This document shows, one piece after another, positions 9,154-18,355 of a DNA stretch of 64,000 nt. Origin of the DNA: Palleronia sp. THAF1 (lineage in GTDB: Bacteria; Pseudomonadota; Alphaproteobacteria; Rhodobacterales; Rhodobacteraceae); the NCBI RefSeq assembly GCF_009363795.1, contig NZ_CP045420.1:1035001-1099000 (forward strand), written 5' to 3'. Made by a program: the position numbers and the translations under genes. The stretch's first letter is position 1, and each line of letters starts with the position of its first letter. The notes under the pieces were generated by a model. It saw only the letters and a program-made list of their open reading frames with translations. It ran no database searches and had not been told where the DNA came from.

Positions 9154-10895
9154 TGGCTTTCAAACCCACCGAATGGCCCCGCAAGCTGCGCTCGCAAGAG
9201 TGGTACGGCGGCACCAGCCGCGACAACATCTACCACCGGGGCTGGCTGAAGAACCAAGGCTATCCGCACGACCTGTTCGACGGGCGGCCGGTGATCGGCA
9301 TCCTTAACACCTGGTCGGACCTGACCCCCTGCAACGGCCACCTGCGTGAGCTGGCCGAGAAGGTGAAGGCGGGCATCTGGGAGGCCGGGGGCTTCCCGCT
9401 GGAAGTGCCGGTGTTCAGCGCGTCAGAAAACACCTTCCGCCCCACGGCCATGATGTACCGCAACCTTGCGGCCATGGCGGTCGAGGAAACCATGCGTGCC
9501 CAGCCCATCGACGGCGCGGTGCTGCTGGTGGGGTGCGACAAGACCACGCCGTCACTGCTGATGGGGGCGGCATCCACGGATATCCCGTCCATCGTCGTCA
9601 CCGGCGGGCCGATGCTGAACGGCTGGTTCCGGGGAGAGCGCGTCGGCTCCGGCACTGCGCTGTGGCAGATGTCCGAAGACATCAAGGCCGGGAAGATGAC
9701 TCAAGACGAGTTCCTGGAGGCAGAGCAGGCGATGAGCCGCTCTTCCGGCACCTGCAACACGATGGGCACCGCCAGCACCATGGCATCGATGGCAGAGGCT
9801 TTGGGCATGGCCCTCTCCGGCAATGCCGCGATCCCGGCGGTGGATGCGCGACGGCGGGTGATGGCGCAGCTGTCGGGGCGGCGCATCGTGCAGATGGTCA
9901 AGGACGATTTGAAGCCGTCTGACGTGATGACCAAGGACGCCTTCGAAAATGCGATCCGCTGCAACGGCGCGATCGGCGGCTCGACCAACGCTGTCGTGCA
10001 TCTTCTGGCGATGGCCGGGCGTTGTGGTGTCGACCTTGGGCTGGACGACTGGGACCGTCTGGGCCGCGACGTGCCGACGATCGTGAATCTCATGCCCTCG
10101 GGCAAGTATCTGATGGAAGAATTCTTCTATGCCGGGGGCTTGCCGGTCGTTCTTAAACGTCTGGGTGAAGCTGGCAAGCTGCACAAGGACGCGCTGACCG
10201 TGTCGGGCAGCGGCATATGGGACGAGGTGAAAGACGCCCGGAACTGGAACGAAGACGTGATCCTGCCGGTGGAAAAGGCGCTGACGGCCTCTGGCGGCAT
10301 CGCCGTTCTACGCGGCAATCTCGCCCCGGACGGCGCCGTGCTGAAGCCGTCCGCGGCCAGCCCGCATCTGATGAAGCACAAGGGCCGCGCGGTCGTGTTT
10401 GAGGACATCGACGACTACAAGGCCAAGATCGCCGACGACGATCTGGATATCGACGAGACCTGCGTGATGGTCCTGAAGAACTGCGGCCCGAAGGGCTATC
10501 CCGGCATGTCAGAGGTCGGCAACATGGGCCTGCCACCAAAGGTGCTGAAGAAAGGCATCACGGATATGGTTCGCGTGTCGGATGCCCGCATGTCGGGCAC
10601 CGCCTACGGCACGGTCGTGCTGCACACCGCGCCAGAGGCTGCCATGGGCGGACCGCTGGCGGTGGTCAGAAACGGCGACATGATCGAGCTGGATGTGGAG
10701 GCACGGCGCCTGCACCTCGACATCTCGGATGAGGAACTGGCACAGCGTCTGGCCGATTGGACCCCGCGCACCGACGGACCGGCCAGCGGCTATGAAAAGC
10801 TGTTTCACGACCACGTGCAGGGTGCGGATACGGGTGCAGACTTCGACTTCCTGAAGGGCTGCCGTGGCAATGCCGTGCCGAAGGACAGCCACTGA
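9153..10895 (+). CDS. IlvD/Edd family sugar-acid dehydratase (L-arabinonate dehydratase type)
   Basis: The 580-residue protein is full length for the family and starts MAFKPTEWPRKLRSQEWYGG, like characterised L-arabinonate/D-xylonate dehydratases. Iron-sulfur cluster cysteines are visible in LTPCNGH, VGCDKTTPS and GTCNTMGTAS. It removes water from an aldonate to give the 2-keto-3-deoxy acid. The start overlaps the gguC stop (TGATG). Rhizobial homologues also accept D-galactonate and D-fuconate, so the true substrate range here may be broad. Confidence 0.9.
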   Translation: MAFKPTEWPRKLRSQEWYGGTSRDNIYHRGWLKNQGYPHDLFDGRPVIGILNTWSDLTPCNGHLRELAEKVKAGIWEAGGFPLEVPVFSASENTFRPTAMMYRNLAAMAVEETMRAQPIDGAVLLVGCDKTTPSLLMGAASTDIPSIVVTGGPMLNGWFRGERVGSGTALWQMSEDIKAGKMTQDEFLEAEQAMSRSSGTCNTMGTASTMASMAEALGMALSGNAAIPAVDARRRVMAQLSGRRIVQMVKDDLKPSDVMTKDAFENAIRCNGAIGGSTNAVVHLLAMAGRCGVDLGLDDWDRLGRDVPTIVNLMPSGKYLMEEFFYAGGLPVVLKRLGEAGKLHKDALTVSGSGIWDEVKDARNWNEDVILPVEKALTASGGIAVLRGNLAPDGAVLKPSAASPHLMKHKGRAVVFEDIDDYKAKIADDDLDIDETCVMVLKNCGPKGYPGMSEVGNMGLPPKVLKKGITDMVRVSDARMSGTAYGTVVLHTAPEAAMGGPLAVVRNGDMIELDVEARRLHLDISDEELAQRLADWTPRTDGPASGYEKLFHDHVQGADTGADFDFLKGCRGNAVPKDSH

Positions 10896-11827
10896 TGACC
10901 GACACGAGCATCCCCATCGCCCTTGTCGGCATCGGTAAGATTGCGCGCGACCAGCATATCCCGGCGATCGCGGGCCACCCGCAATTCACCTTGGCGGCGA
11001 CCGTTTCCAGCTCTGGTGGGGTCGATGGCGTCGAGAACCACGCGACGATCCACGACTTGCTGGCAGCGCGGCCCGACATCACCGTCGTGTCCCTGTGCAT
11101 GCCACCCGTTCCGCGCTTTGCTGCGGCAAGTGCGGCCATCGCAGCGGGGCGGCACGTTATGCTGGAAAAGCCACCGGGGGCGTCGGTCGCCGAAGTCCTG
11201 ACGCTGGAGAAGCTGGCGCGCGACGCCGGTGTGACCCTCTTCGCCACATGGCACTCGCGCCACGCGCTCGGGGCCGCGCCCGCGCGCGAGTGGCTGGCGG
11301 ACAAGCACGTCACACGCATCCGCGTCGACTGGAAGGAAGACGTGCGCAAGTGGCATCCCGGGCAGGACTGGATCTGGGAGCCGGGCGGCATGGGCGTCTT
11401 CGATCCGGGCATCAATGCGCTGTCGCTGTTGACCGCCATCAGTCCGGTGCGCCTGCATCTGACCGAAGCGGAGTTGAGCTTTCCCGAAAACCGCGCGACC
11501 CCCATCGCCGCCGAGCTCTTGTTCAGCAATGGAACTGATTTGAACGCCACGGCTGGGTTCGATTGGCGGCAGCAGGGTGACGATATTTGGCAGATCGAGA
11601 TTGACACAGATCAGGGCCAACTGCGCCTGACCGAAGGCGGAGCGCGGTTGTTCATTGATGATGTGGAACGCGAACTGGATGGGCTGGGCGAATACCCGGA
11701 CATCTACCGCCACATGGGCGATTTGCTGCAAAACAATGCATCCGATGTGGACGTCACGCCGTTGGTCCACGTCTCTGACGCTTACATGCTGGGCCGTCAC
11801 CTGACGGTCGAGCCCTTTCACGACTGA
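10895..11827 (+). CDS. Gfo/Idh/MocA oxidoreductase, probable L-arabinose / D-galactose 1-dehydrogenase
   Basis: The 310-residue protein has an N-terminal Rossmann motif (IALVGIGKIARDQHIPAI), the family EKP motif in HVMLEKPPGAS, and a C-terminal substrate domain with GGMGVFDPGINAL. It resembles galactose dehydrogenase and Azospirillum L-arabinose 1-dehydrogenase, which oxidise the pyranose at C1 to a lactone with NAD(P). The lactonase four steps downstream in the same operon supports this. The start overlaps the dehydratase stop (TGATG). Confidence 0.85.
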   Translation: MTDTSIPIALVGIGKIARDQHIPAIAGHPQFTLAATVSSSGGVDGVENHATIHDLLAARPDITVVSLCMPPVPRFAAASAAIAAGRHVMLEKPPGASVAEVLTLEKLARDAGVTLFATWHSRHALGAAPAREWLADKHVTRIRVDWKEDVRKWHPGQDWIWEPGGMGVFDPGINALSLLTAISPVRLHLTEAELSFPENRATPIAAELLFSNGTDLNATAGFDWRQQGDDIWQIEIDTDQGQLRLTEGGARLFIDDVERELDGLGEYPDIYRHMGDLLQNNASDVDVTPLVHVSDAYMLGRHLTVEPFHD

Positions 11828-11843
11828 CCTAGAAGGACATACC

Positions 11844-13361
11844 ATGACCGATCTGACCGGACGCCACCTGATAAACGGAGCCTGGACAGAGGGCGGAAAC
11901 ACCTTCCAGTCCGACCCTGTTTCCGGTGACGCGATGACCGTCTGCAATGGCGGAAAGGCCGAAATCGACGCCGCGATGCAAGCCGCCGAAGAGGCATTTG
12001 CCGTCTATGGCTGGACCAGCCGCGAAGACCGCGCGCTGTTCCTTGAGGCCATCGCCGAGGAAATAGAGGCGCGTGTCGATGCCATCACCGAAGTGGGTAT
12101 GGCCGAAACGGGCCTGCCCGAGCCGCGTCTGCGCAGCATCGAGCTGCCACGCACCGCGAACCAGATCCGCCTGTTCGCCAAGCACATCCGCGCGGGCAAC
12201 TACCTTGACCGCCGACACGATGAGGCTCTGCCGGATCGCGCACCGATGCCACGCCCTGATCTGCGCATGATGCAGCGCCCGCTGGGACCTGTGGGTATCT
12301 TCGGCGCGTCGAACTTCCCGCTGGCGTTCTCGACCGCCGGGGGCGACACCGCCGCCGCGTTGGCGGCTGGTTGCCCGGTCGTTTACAAGGGCCACCCCGG
12401 CCACCCCGGTTGTGGGGAACTGGTCGCCCAAGCGATCCACGCCGCCGTCGAAAAAACCGGCATGCCCAAGGGTGTGTTCGGCTTCGTACAGTCGAACTCG
12501 ACCGATGCGGGCGAAGCTCTGGTAACGCATCCGCTGACCCGCGCCGTGGGCTTCACAGGCTCTTTCCGGGGCGGCAAGGCCCTATTCGATCGGGCGATGG
12601 GCCGGGATGAGCCGATCCCCTTCTTCGGAGAGTTGGGTGCGATCAACCCGGTTTTCGTCCTGCCCGCAGCTCAATCCGCGCGCGGCGGCGATCTGGGCAC
12701 CGCTTGGGCCGGCTCGCTGACCATGGGCGTCGGCCAATTCTGCACCAATCCCGGCGTCGTGGTTCTGCAAGACGGCGAGGGGGCGGACGCTTTCGTGGAT
12801 GCAGCCAAGGCTGGGCTGGAGGGCGTCGGTGCACAGCCGATGCTGACGGGCGGCACCGCAGAAGGCTATCGTAAGGGCGTGTCTGCCGTTGGTGGGATAG
12901 ACGCTGTGAAAGAGCATCTGCGCAAAGAGTGCGATGGACGCCAAGGCGCGCCCGCGTTCTTCGAGGTGTCCGGCAAGGACTGGCTGGACAACCCCGATCT
13001 GGCGCAAGAGGTCTTCGGCCCCGCGGGTATCGTGGTCCGAGCCTCCGACGCCGATGAAGTCCACGCCATCGCGAAAGGTCTGCACGGCCAGCTGACGGCG
13101 ACGCTACAGATGGACGATGGCGATACCGAAGCTGCGAAACCGCTGGTTCCGGTGCTGGAACGCAAGGCGGGCCGCGTACTGGTCAACGGCTTCCCCACTG
13201 GGGTCGAGGTGGCAGACGCGATGGTTCACGGCGGCCCGTTCCCGGCATCGACCAACTTCGGTGCGACCAGCGTGGGCACCCTGGCGATCCGCCGCTTCCT
13301 GCGTCCGGTGTGCTACCAGAACATGCCCGAAGCGCTGCTGCCCGCCGACCTGCGTAGCTAA
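11844..13361 (+). CDS. Aldehyde dehydrogenase, probable 2-oxoglutarate semialdehyde dehydrogenase
   Basis: The 505-residue aldehyde dehydrogenase has the catalytic Glu263 in FFGELGAINP and catalytic Cys300 in MGVGQFCTNPG. Cofactor contacts GIFGASNFPLAFS and FTGSFRGG are in place. Similarity to the NADP-dependent KGSA dehydrogenase group and its place in the operon indicate the last step of the non-phosphorylative pathway, 2-oxoglutarate semialdehyde to 2-oxoglutarate. AGAAGG precedes the ATG by a suitable distance. Confidence 0.88.
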   Translation: MTDLTGRHLINGAWTEGGNTFQSDPVSGDAMTVCNGGKAEIDAAMQAAEEAFAVYGWTSREDRALFLEAIAEEIEARVDAITEVGMAETGLPEPRLRSIELPRTANQIRLFAKHIRAGNYLDRRHDEALPDRAPMPRPDLRMMQRPLGPVGIFGASNFPLAFSTAGGDTAAALAAGCPVVYKGHPGHPGCGELVAQAIHAAVEKTGMPKGVFGFVQSNSTDAGEALVTHPLTRAVGFTGSFRGGKALFDRAMGRDEPIPFFGELGAINPVFVLPAAQSARGGDLGTAWAGSLTMGVGQFCTNPGVVVLQDGEGADAFVDAAKAGLEGVGAQPMLTGGTAEGYRKGVSAVGGIDAVKEHLRKECDGRQGAPAFFEVSGKDWLDNPDLAQEVFGPAGIVVRASDADEVHAIAKGLHGQLTATLQMDDGDTEAAKPLVPVLERKAGRVLVNGFPTGVEVADAMVHGGPFPASTNFGATSVGTLAIRRFLRPVCYQNMPEALLPADLRS

Positions 13362-13365
13362 AGCA

Positions 13366-14229
13366 GTGGCCATCGAAACCCATGACACGACGCGCTGCCT
13401 TCTGGGCGAAGGCGCGTTGTGGCACCCGGAACGCGAACAGTTCCTGTGGTGCGATATCCTCTCGCGGCGCGTTCTATGCCGCGAGGGGGACGTGTTGAGG
13501 GACTGGAGCTTTGACCGCTTCGTGTCCTGCATCGCGTGGGTAGACAGGTCGCGGGTGGTGGTGGCGACGCAATCCGATCTGACACTGCTCGATCTGGACG
13601 CGAATACCCGCGAGACCTTGATCCCGCTAGAGGCCGATGACCCGACAACTCGTTCCAACGATGGGCGCGCCGATCCCTACGGCGGGTTCTGGATCGGCAC
13701 CATGGGGATCGACAAGGCACAGGGGGCGGGGGCGATCTATCGCTATGTCGATGGCGAACTGACTTGCCTGCGCCCCAACATCACGATCCCAAACGCCATA
13801 TGCTTCGCGCCCGGTGGCGATCTGGCCTACTTCGCCGATACGGTGGAAGGCCGCATCTATCGATGGCCGCTGGACGGATCGGGCTGGCCGGTGGGCGAGC
13901 CGGAGGTGTTCGTCGATGTAAGCGCCATGGGCCTCGCGCCCGACGGAGCGGTCTGCGACTCCGAAGGACGCGTGTGGGTGGCCAAATGGGGCTCTTCACG
14001 AGTGTCGGTCTACAGCGCCGATGGCGCGTTGGATAAAGAAGTCGCATTCCCGGCGACGCAACTGACCTGCCCGGCCTTCGGCGGCTCGGATCTGACGACG
14101 TTGTTCTGCACGTCCGCTACGGTTCACCTGCCCGAAGCAGAGGTCACGGCGAACACGTCGCACGGTCTGACGTTCCGGCTTGATGACGCGGGCAAGGGCT
14201 TGGCCGAGCATCGCGTGCGGATTGGGTAA
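13366..14229 (+). CDS. SMP-30/gluconolactonase family lactonase, probable L-arabinolactonase
   Basis: The 287-residue beta-propeller protein has the SMP-30 pattern LLGEGALWHPEREQFLWCDI, SNDGRADPYGGFWIGTM and GLAPDGAVCDSEGRVWVAKW, with the metal-binding Glu, Asn and Asp residues of the family. The GTG at 13366, four bases after the aldehyde dehydrogenase stop, was chosen because upstream residues are out of character. It opens the lactone made by the Gfo/Idh enzyme. It is the last gene of the sugar operon and ends six bases before convergent metG. Confidence 0.87.
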   Translation: MAIETHDTTRCLLGEGALWHPEREQFLWCDILSRRVLCREGDVLRDWSFDRFVSCIAWVDRSRVVVATQSDLTLLDLDANTRETLIPLEADDPTTRSNDGRADPYGGFWIGTMGIDKAQGAGAIYRYVDGELTCLRPNITIPNAICFAPGGDLAYFADTVEGRIYRWPLDGSGWPVGEPEVFVDVSAMGLAPDGAVCDSEGRVWVAKWGSSRVSVYSADGALDKEVAFPATQLTCPAFGGSDLTTLFCTSATVHLPEAEVTANTSHGLTFRLDDAGKGLAEHRVRIG

Positions 14230-14235
14230 GGCGGC

Positions 14236-15960
14236 CTAGTCCCGCACACCCGAAAACTTTGCCGCCCATTCGTCGCGTTGATCGTCGGTGATCTTGGCAA
14301 ACAGGTTGTCCGGCACGTCGAATTCGTGTCCGGCAGGCAGGGCGGCGGACACATCCGTCGCCGACTTGGGCCATGCGGCATCGGTTCGCATCGCTTTCAA
14401 GATCGCGTCCGCTGCATCGGGAATGAAGGGGGCGGACAGGATGCCGTAAAGGCGGACCAGGTTCAGCGAAAAGCGGATGATCGCGGCGGCGCGCGCCTCG
14501 TCTTCCTTGATGACGGACCACGGCGCGGCGGCCTGCAGGTATTCGTTGCCCACGACCCAGATTGCGCGCAATTCTGCGGCGGCCTTGCGGATCTCGATCG
14601 CGTCCATATGCGCGGCGTAGGCTTCGATCCGGGCATCCAGATCGGCCAAAGCGGCGGCTTCGGCCTCACCATACGCGCCGCCCTCCGGCACCGCCTCGCC
14701 GAACTTCGAGCGGCAAAACTTGGTGACGCGGGATACGAAGTTGCCCAGCACATCCGCCAGATCGCGGTTCGATGCGGCCTGGAACGTTTCCCACGTGAAC
14801 TCGGAGTCGCCATTCTCGGGGGCGTTGCGCAGCAAATACCAGCGCCAATAGTCGGCGGGCAGCAGCGACAGAGCCTGATCCATGAAGACGCCGCGGCCCT
14901 GAGAGGTAGAGAACTGGCCGCCATCGTAGTTCAGGTAGTTGAACGACTTGATATAATCGACAAGCTTCCAATCCTCGCCCGTCGCATTTGCGCCCATGAT
15001 CGTGACGGGGAACGACAGGGTGTGGAAGGGCACGTTGTCCTTGCCCATGAACTGCACGTAACGCACATCGTCAGCGCCATGCTCGGTGCGCCACCAGCGC
15101 TGCCAGTCCGCATCGGGGCGGCCTTGCGCGTCGGTCCATTCCTTGGCCGAGGCGATGTATTCGATGGGCGCGTCGAACCAGACGTAGAAGACCTTGCCCT
15201 CCATGCCCGGCCAATCCGCGTCGCCCTTCTTGACCGGCACGCCCCAGTTCAAATCGCGGGTGATGCCTCGATCCTGCAGGCCGTCGCCGTCGTCCAGCCA
15301 CTTCTTCGCGATGGAGGTCGTGAGGATCGGCCAGTCGGTCTTGGCGTCGATCCAGTCGCGCAGGGCGTCGCGCATCTTGGATTGCGTGAGATACAGGTGC
15401 TTGGTTTCGCGCTCTTGCAGGTCGGTCGCGCCCGAAACGGCAGAGCGCGGGTCGATCAGGTCGGTCGGGTCCAGCTGCTTGGTGCAGTTTTCGCATTGAT
15501 CGCCGCGCGCGCGGTCGTAGCCGCAGTTGGGGCAGGTGCCCTCGATATATCGGTCGGGCAGGAAGCGGCCGTCGGCTGGCGAATAGACTTGGGTTTCAGA
15601 GCGTTCCTCGATCAGGCCAGCCTCGGCCAGACGGCCCGCGAAATGCTGTGTCAGGGCGTGGTTCTGGGGGGACGACGATCGGCCGAACTGGTCGAATGAC
15701 AAGCGGAAGCCGTCGGAGAGGTCTTTCTGCACTTGCCACATCTCCGCGCAGTAATCAGCCACGGGCTTGCCAGCCTTGGCCGCGGCCAGCTCGGCAGGCG
15801 TTCCGTGCTCGTCGGTGGCGCAAAGGAACAGAACTTCGGACCCGCGCGCGCGTTGGTAGCGGGCGTAAAGATCGGCGGGCAATTGAGAGCCGATAAGGTT
15901 GCCCAGATGCTTGATGCCGTTGATGTAGGGGATAGCAGAGGTGATGAGAACGCGGGACAT
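14236..15960 (-). CDS. metG: Methionyl-tRNA synthetase
   Basis: The 574-residue class I synthetase has the HIGH-type motif in [15 protein letters not shown], and a four-cysteine zinc knuckle in [17 protein letters not shown]. The KMSKS-equivalent loop reads QFSTSQGRG, a variant of the KFSTS form seen in many proteobacterial MetG1 enzymes. It charges methionine on tRNA. Length matches alphaproteobacterial MetG, with no C-terminal tRNA-binding appendix. Confidence 0.97.
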   Translation of the reverse strand: MSRVLITSAIPYINGIKHLGNLIGSQLPADLYARYQRARGSEVLFLCATDEHGTPAELAAAKAGKPVADYCAEMWQVQKDLSDGFRLSFDQFGRSSSPQNHALTQHFAGRLAEAGLIEERSETQVYSPADGRFLPDRYIEGTCPNCGYDRARGDQCENCTKQLDPTDLIDPRSAVSGATDLQERETKHLYLTQSKMRDALRDWIDAKTDWPILTTSIAKKWLDDGDGLQDRGITRDLNWGVPVKKGDADWPGMEGKVFYVWFDAPIEYIASAKEWTDAQGRPDADWQRWWRTEHGADDVRYVQFMGKDNVPFHTLSFPVTIMGANATGEDWKLVDYIKSFNYLNYDGGQFSTSQGRGVFMDQALSLLPADYWRWYLLRNAPENGDSEFTWETFQAASNRDLADVLGNFVSRVTKFCRSKFGEAVPEGGAYGEAEAAALADLDARIEAYAAHMDAIEIRKAAAELRAIWVVGNEYLQAAAPWSVIKEDEARAAAIIRFSLNLVRLYGILSAPFIPDAADAILKAMRTDAAWPKSATDVSAALPAGHEFDVPDNLFAKITDDQRDEWAAKFSGVRD

Positions 15961-16036
15961 GGGGGCAGCCTTCGATGCGAGTTGTCGCGTCCTTATCGCG
16001 CGGGCTGCGCGATTTCCAGCGCGAGTCCGCGCTCTT

Positions 16037-16090
16037 CATCGTTCTGAAAATACCGCGGGGGAGCCGCGCAGCGGCGGGGGCAGAGCCCCC
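16037..16090 (-). repeat. Intergenic terminator-like repeat, copy 1
   Basis: This 54-base stretch starts CATCGTTC, contains GAAAATAC and ends with the perfect hairpin GGGGGC-AGA-GCCCCC. The same layout recurs at 51388-51441. On the minus strand it reads as a GC hairpin followed by a T-rich run, and it begins five bases past the stop of the ImuA-like gene, so it probably terminates that transcript. Confidence 0.6.
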
Positions 16091-16095
16091 ATGCT

Positions 16096-16692
16096 TTACG
16101 CTGCGACTACCGCGCGCCCCGTCGCGTCGATGTCCCACGCCTTCTGCGGCAGGGTGCGGGCGCGCAAACGCTCTACCCGCCAGGCCATGCGCCCGGCGGT
16201 GCAGGCGGGCGACAGCGACCAGCGGCTCTCGATCCCCGGTGCCGCACCCTCTGGCGTCATCAGCAGGGCCACGGGCGGGGTTCCGTTGGCCGCCCCTGCC
16301 TCTGCCGTCAGATGCAGGCGGCGGACAGAGACCATGCCGGGCGGGCCGGGCAGATCGGCCACCACCAGCGGCACGATGCCGGTGCGCAGCGTTTCCTCCA
16401 GCGACCACAGCACGTCATCCGCCCGGTCCGGCGTGACATACGTGATCCGCGCGGGGTCCAGCCAGCGCGACAGGCCCGGCGGGTTGGGGCGCACGCGGCA
16501 CCACGCGGGCGCGACCCAGAACACCGGCCCGGTGCAGGCTGCGGCGGCCAGAAGAGCGAAGTAGCGGCGCGACGGTCCCGTCACCTCATGCGCGCGGGCG
16601 ACGGCCAGATCGACGCCTTCCGCCGGGGTCAGCGGCGGCTGGCCTGCACGCGGTGCGCTGTTGGCGATGATATGCGGGGCAGTGGCGACCAT
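16096..16692 (-). CDS. ImuA-like RecA-superfamily protein, orphan
   Basis: The 198-residue protein contains a segment, ITYVTPDRADDVLWSLEETLRTGIVPLVVADLP, that matches the ImuA/SulA-like RecA-fold proteins which help the mutagenic ImuB-DnaE2 polymerase pair. RRLHLTAEAG and the C-terminal WRVERLRARTLPQ also fit. The usual partners imuB and dnaE2 are not adjacent; the neighbours are metG and a divergent aldo/keto reductase. Possible roles are translesion synthesis with distant partners or an independent role. Family assignment is moderately sure. Confidence 0.6.
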   Translation of the reverse strand: MVATAPHIIANSAPRAGQPPLTPAEGVDLAVARAHEVTGPSRRYFALLAAAACTGPVFWVAPAWCRVRPNPPGLSRWLDPARITYVTPDRADDVLWSLEETLRTGIVPLVVADLPGPPGMVSVRRLHLTAEAGAANGTPPVALLMTPEGAAPGIESRWSLSPACTAGRMAWRVERLRARTLPQKAWDIDATGRAVVAA

Positions 16693-16790
16693 GCCCCGAA
16701 ACTAGCGTGTTCACTTTATGTTCTCAAGTCCGGTCTTCCCGTTCTACACGCATCCCCTTAACCAGATACTAACGGATAAGGAGTATCGTG

Positions 16791-17819
16791 ATGAAGCGGA
16801 CCGAATTGGGGCGCAGCGGGATAGAGGTATCGGCGTGGTGCCTGGGCACGATGACATGGGGGCGGCAGACGGACGCGGCGGCTGCGCATACCCAGATCGA
16901 CACCGCGCTGGACCATGGAATCGACTTCATGGATGCGGCAGAAATGTATCCGGTGAACCCGGTAATGGCCGAAACGGTGGGCGATACCGAAGCGATCATC
17001 GGCGACTGGATCGAACGCACGGGGCGGCGGGGCGATATCGTGCTGGCCACGAAGTGCACCGGCCCGTCCGAACTGGTCCGCGATGGCGCGCCGATCACGC
17101 CGAAGACGCTGCGCGCCGCGCTCGATGGCTCTCTACAACGGCTGAAGACCGATCACGTAGACCTGTATCAATTGCATTGGCCCAATCGCGGCTCTTACCA
17201 TTTCCGCAAGATCTGGGGATACGATCCGACCGCGCAGGACACCTCAGAAGTAAAAGACAACATCGCCGCCGTGTCCGAGACGCTGGGCGAGCTGGTGTCC
17301 GAAGGCAAGATCCGCGCGTTCGGCCTGTCGAACGACACCGCATGGGGCGTCTCCCAATGGCAGGCGGCGCGTGGGCCGCGCGTCGACGCGATCCAGAACG
17401 AATACTCGCTACTGTGCCGCTATTTCGACGCCGACCTTGCCGAGACGTGCCACCACGAGGGGGTCACGCTGTTGGCCTATTCGCCGCTGGCCTGCGGCTT
17501 GCTGACGGGTAAATACGCGGATGGGCGTGTGCCCGAAGGCTCTCGACGTTCGATCAACGATAATCTGAACGGGCGGATGTCGGCTGGGACTGAGGCGGCG
17601 ACGCAGGCCTACCTGGACATCGCCGCGCGCCACGGGATCGACCCGGTGCACATGGCGATCGCATGGACGGCGCAGCGGCCCGTCCGCACGATCCCGATTT
17701 TCGGGGCAACGACGCAAGGCCAATTGGCGCAAATTCTTGGAGGCGTGGACGTGTCGCTCAGCCAAGCGGTGCTCGACGAAATCGAAGCCGCGCACCGCAC
17801 CCATTCGATGCCGTTCTGA
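16791..17819 (+). CDS. Aldo/keto reductase (Tas-like)
   Basis: The 342-residue TIM-barrel NADPH oxidoreductase has the catalytic tetrad in FMDAAEMYPVNP (Asp, Tyr), LATKCTGP (Lys) and LYQLHWPNRG (His). C-terminal PIFGATTQGQL binds the cofactor. The ATG at 16791 was preferred over GTG at 16788 because AAGGAG lies seven bases before the ATG. Tas-like members reduce a range of carbonyls; the substrate is not evident. Its stop overlaps the lipocalin start. Confidence 0.88.
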   Translation: MKRTELGRSGIEVSAWCLGTMTWGRQTDAAAAHTQIDTALDHGIDFMDAAEMYPVNPVMAETVGDTEAIIGDWIERTGRRGDIVLATKCTGPSELVRDGAPITPKTLRAALDGSLQRLKTDHVDLYQLHWPNRGSYHFRKIWGYDPTAQDTSEVKDNIAAVSETLGELVSEGKIRAFGLSNDTAWGVSQWQAARGPRVDAIQNEYSLLCRYFDADLAETCHHEGVTLLAYSPLACGLLTGKYADGRVPEGSRRSINDNLNGRMSAGTEAATQAYLDIAARHGIDPVHMAIAWTAQRPVRTIPIFGATTQGQLAQILGGVDVSLSQAVLDEIEAAHRTHSMPF

Positions 17820-18355
17820 TGCGCCTGCGCCTCCTTGTCGCCGCCTTGACCCTTACCGCATGTTCGACAGAGTCGCCGCTGATCCCTGCGCCGAGCTTTC
17901 GCGACACTGACGTGCCCATTGCCTCGAAAGCGGTCTTCGATCCGGCGCGCTTCGCGGGGCGCTGGTATGAGATCGCCTCCTATCCGACCCCGTTTCAATC
18001 GGGCTGCACCGATACGCAGGCGGTCTATACGCCCACAGGTGACGCGCTGGCCGTCCGCAACACCTGCATCCGGGACGGCAAGCTGTCGGCCATCGAAGGC
18101 AGCGCTCAGGTGACGGGTCCGGGGCGGCTGACCGTGCGACTGAATGGCGTTCCGCTGGCCGCGCCATACTGGGTCCTGTGGGTGGATGAGGGGTATCGAA
18201 CGGCTGTCGTGGGCGTGCCGTCGGGCCGCGCGGGGTGGATCCTGAACCGCGACCCCTCTATCTTGGCGGACCGGTTGGCCGCCGCGCGCGAGGTGCTGGC
18301 GTTCAACGGCTACGACCTGTCGCGCCTGCAGGCGACACCGCAATCAAACCGATGA
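17819..18355 (+). CDS. Bacterial lipocalin (Blc-like lipoprotein)
   Basis: The 178-residue product starts with a lipoprotein signal (MRLRLLVAALTLTACS, Cys at residue 16) and has the lipocalin signature RFAGRWYEIASYP. GRLTVRLNGVPLAAPYWVLWVD and the C-terminal DLSRLQ agree with Blc proteins. It is probably attached to the outer membrane and carries fatty acids or lysophospholipids. The start was moved to the ATG overlapping the reductase stop (TGATG), giving a normal signal peptide. Confidence 0.88.
   Translation: MRLRLLVAALTLTACSTESPLIPAPSFRDTDVPIASKAVFDPARFAGRWYEIASYPTPFQSGCTDTQAVYTPTGDALAVRNTCIRDGKLSAIEGSAQVTGPGRLTVRLNGVPLAAPYWVLWVDEGYRTAVVGVPSGRAGWILNRDPSILADRLAAAREVLAFNGYDLSRLQATPQSNR

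Noticed and set aside
12005-13085. Minus-strand frames opposite the aldehyde dehydrogenase
   Set aside because: The dehydrogenase on the plus strand has both catalytic residues in place and normal length; the antisense frames have no motifs.
14236-15960. metG lacking a KMSKS motif
   Set aside because: The QFSTS form is a known variant in MetG1-type enzymes and the rest of the enzyme is intact, so this is not a lesion.
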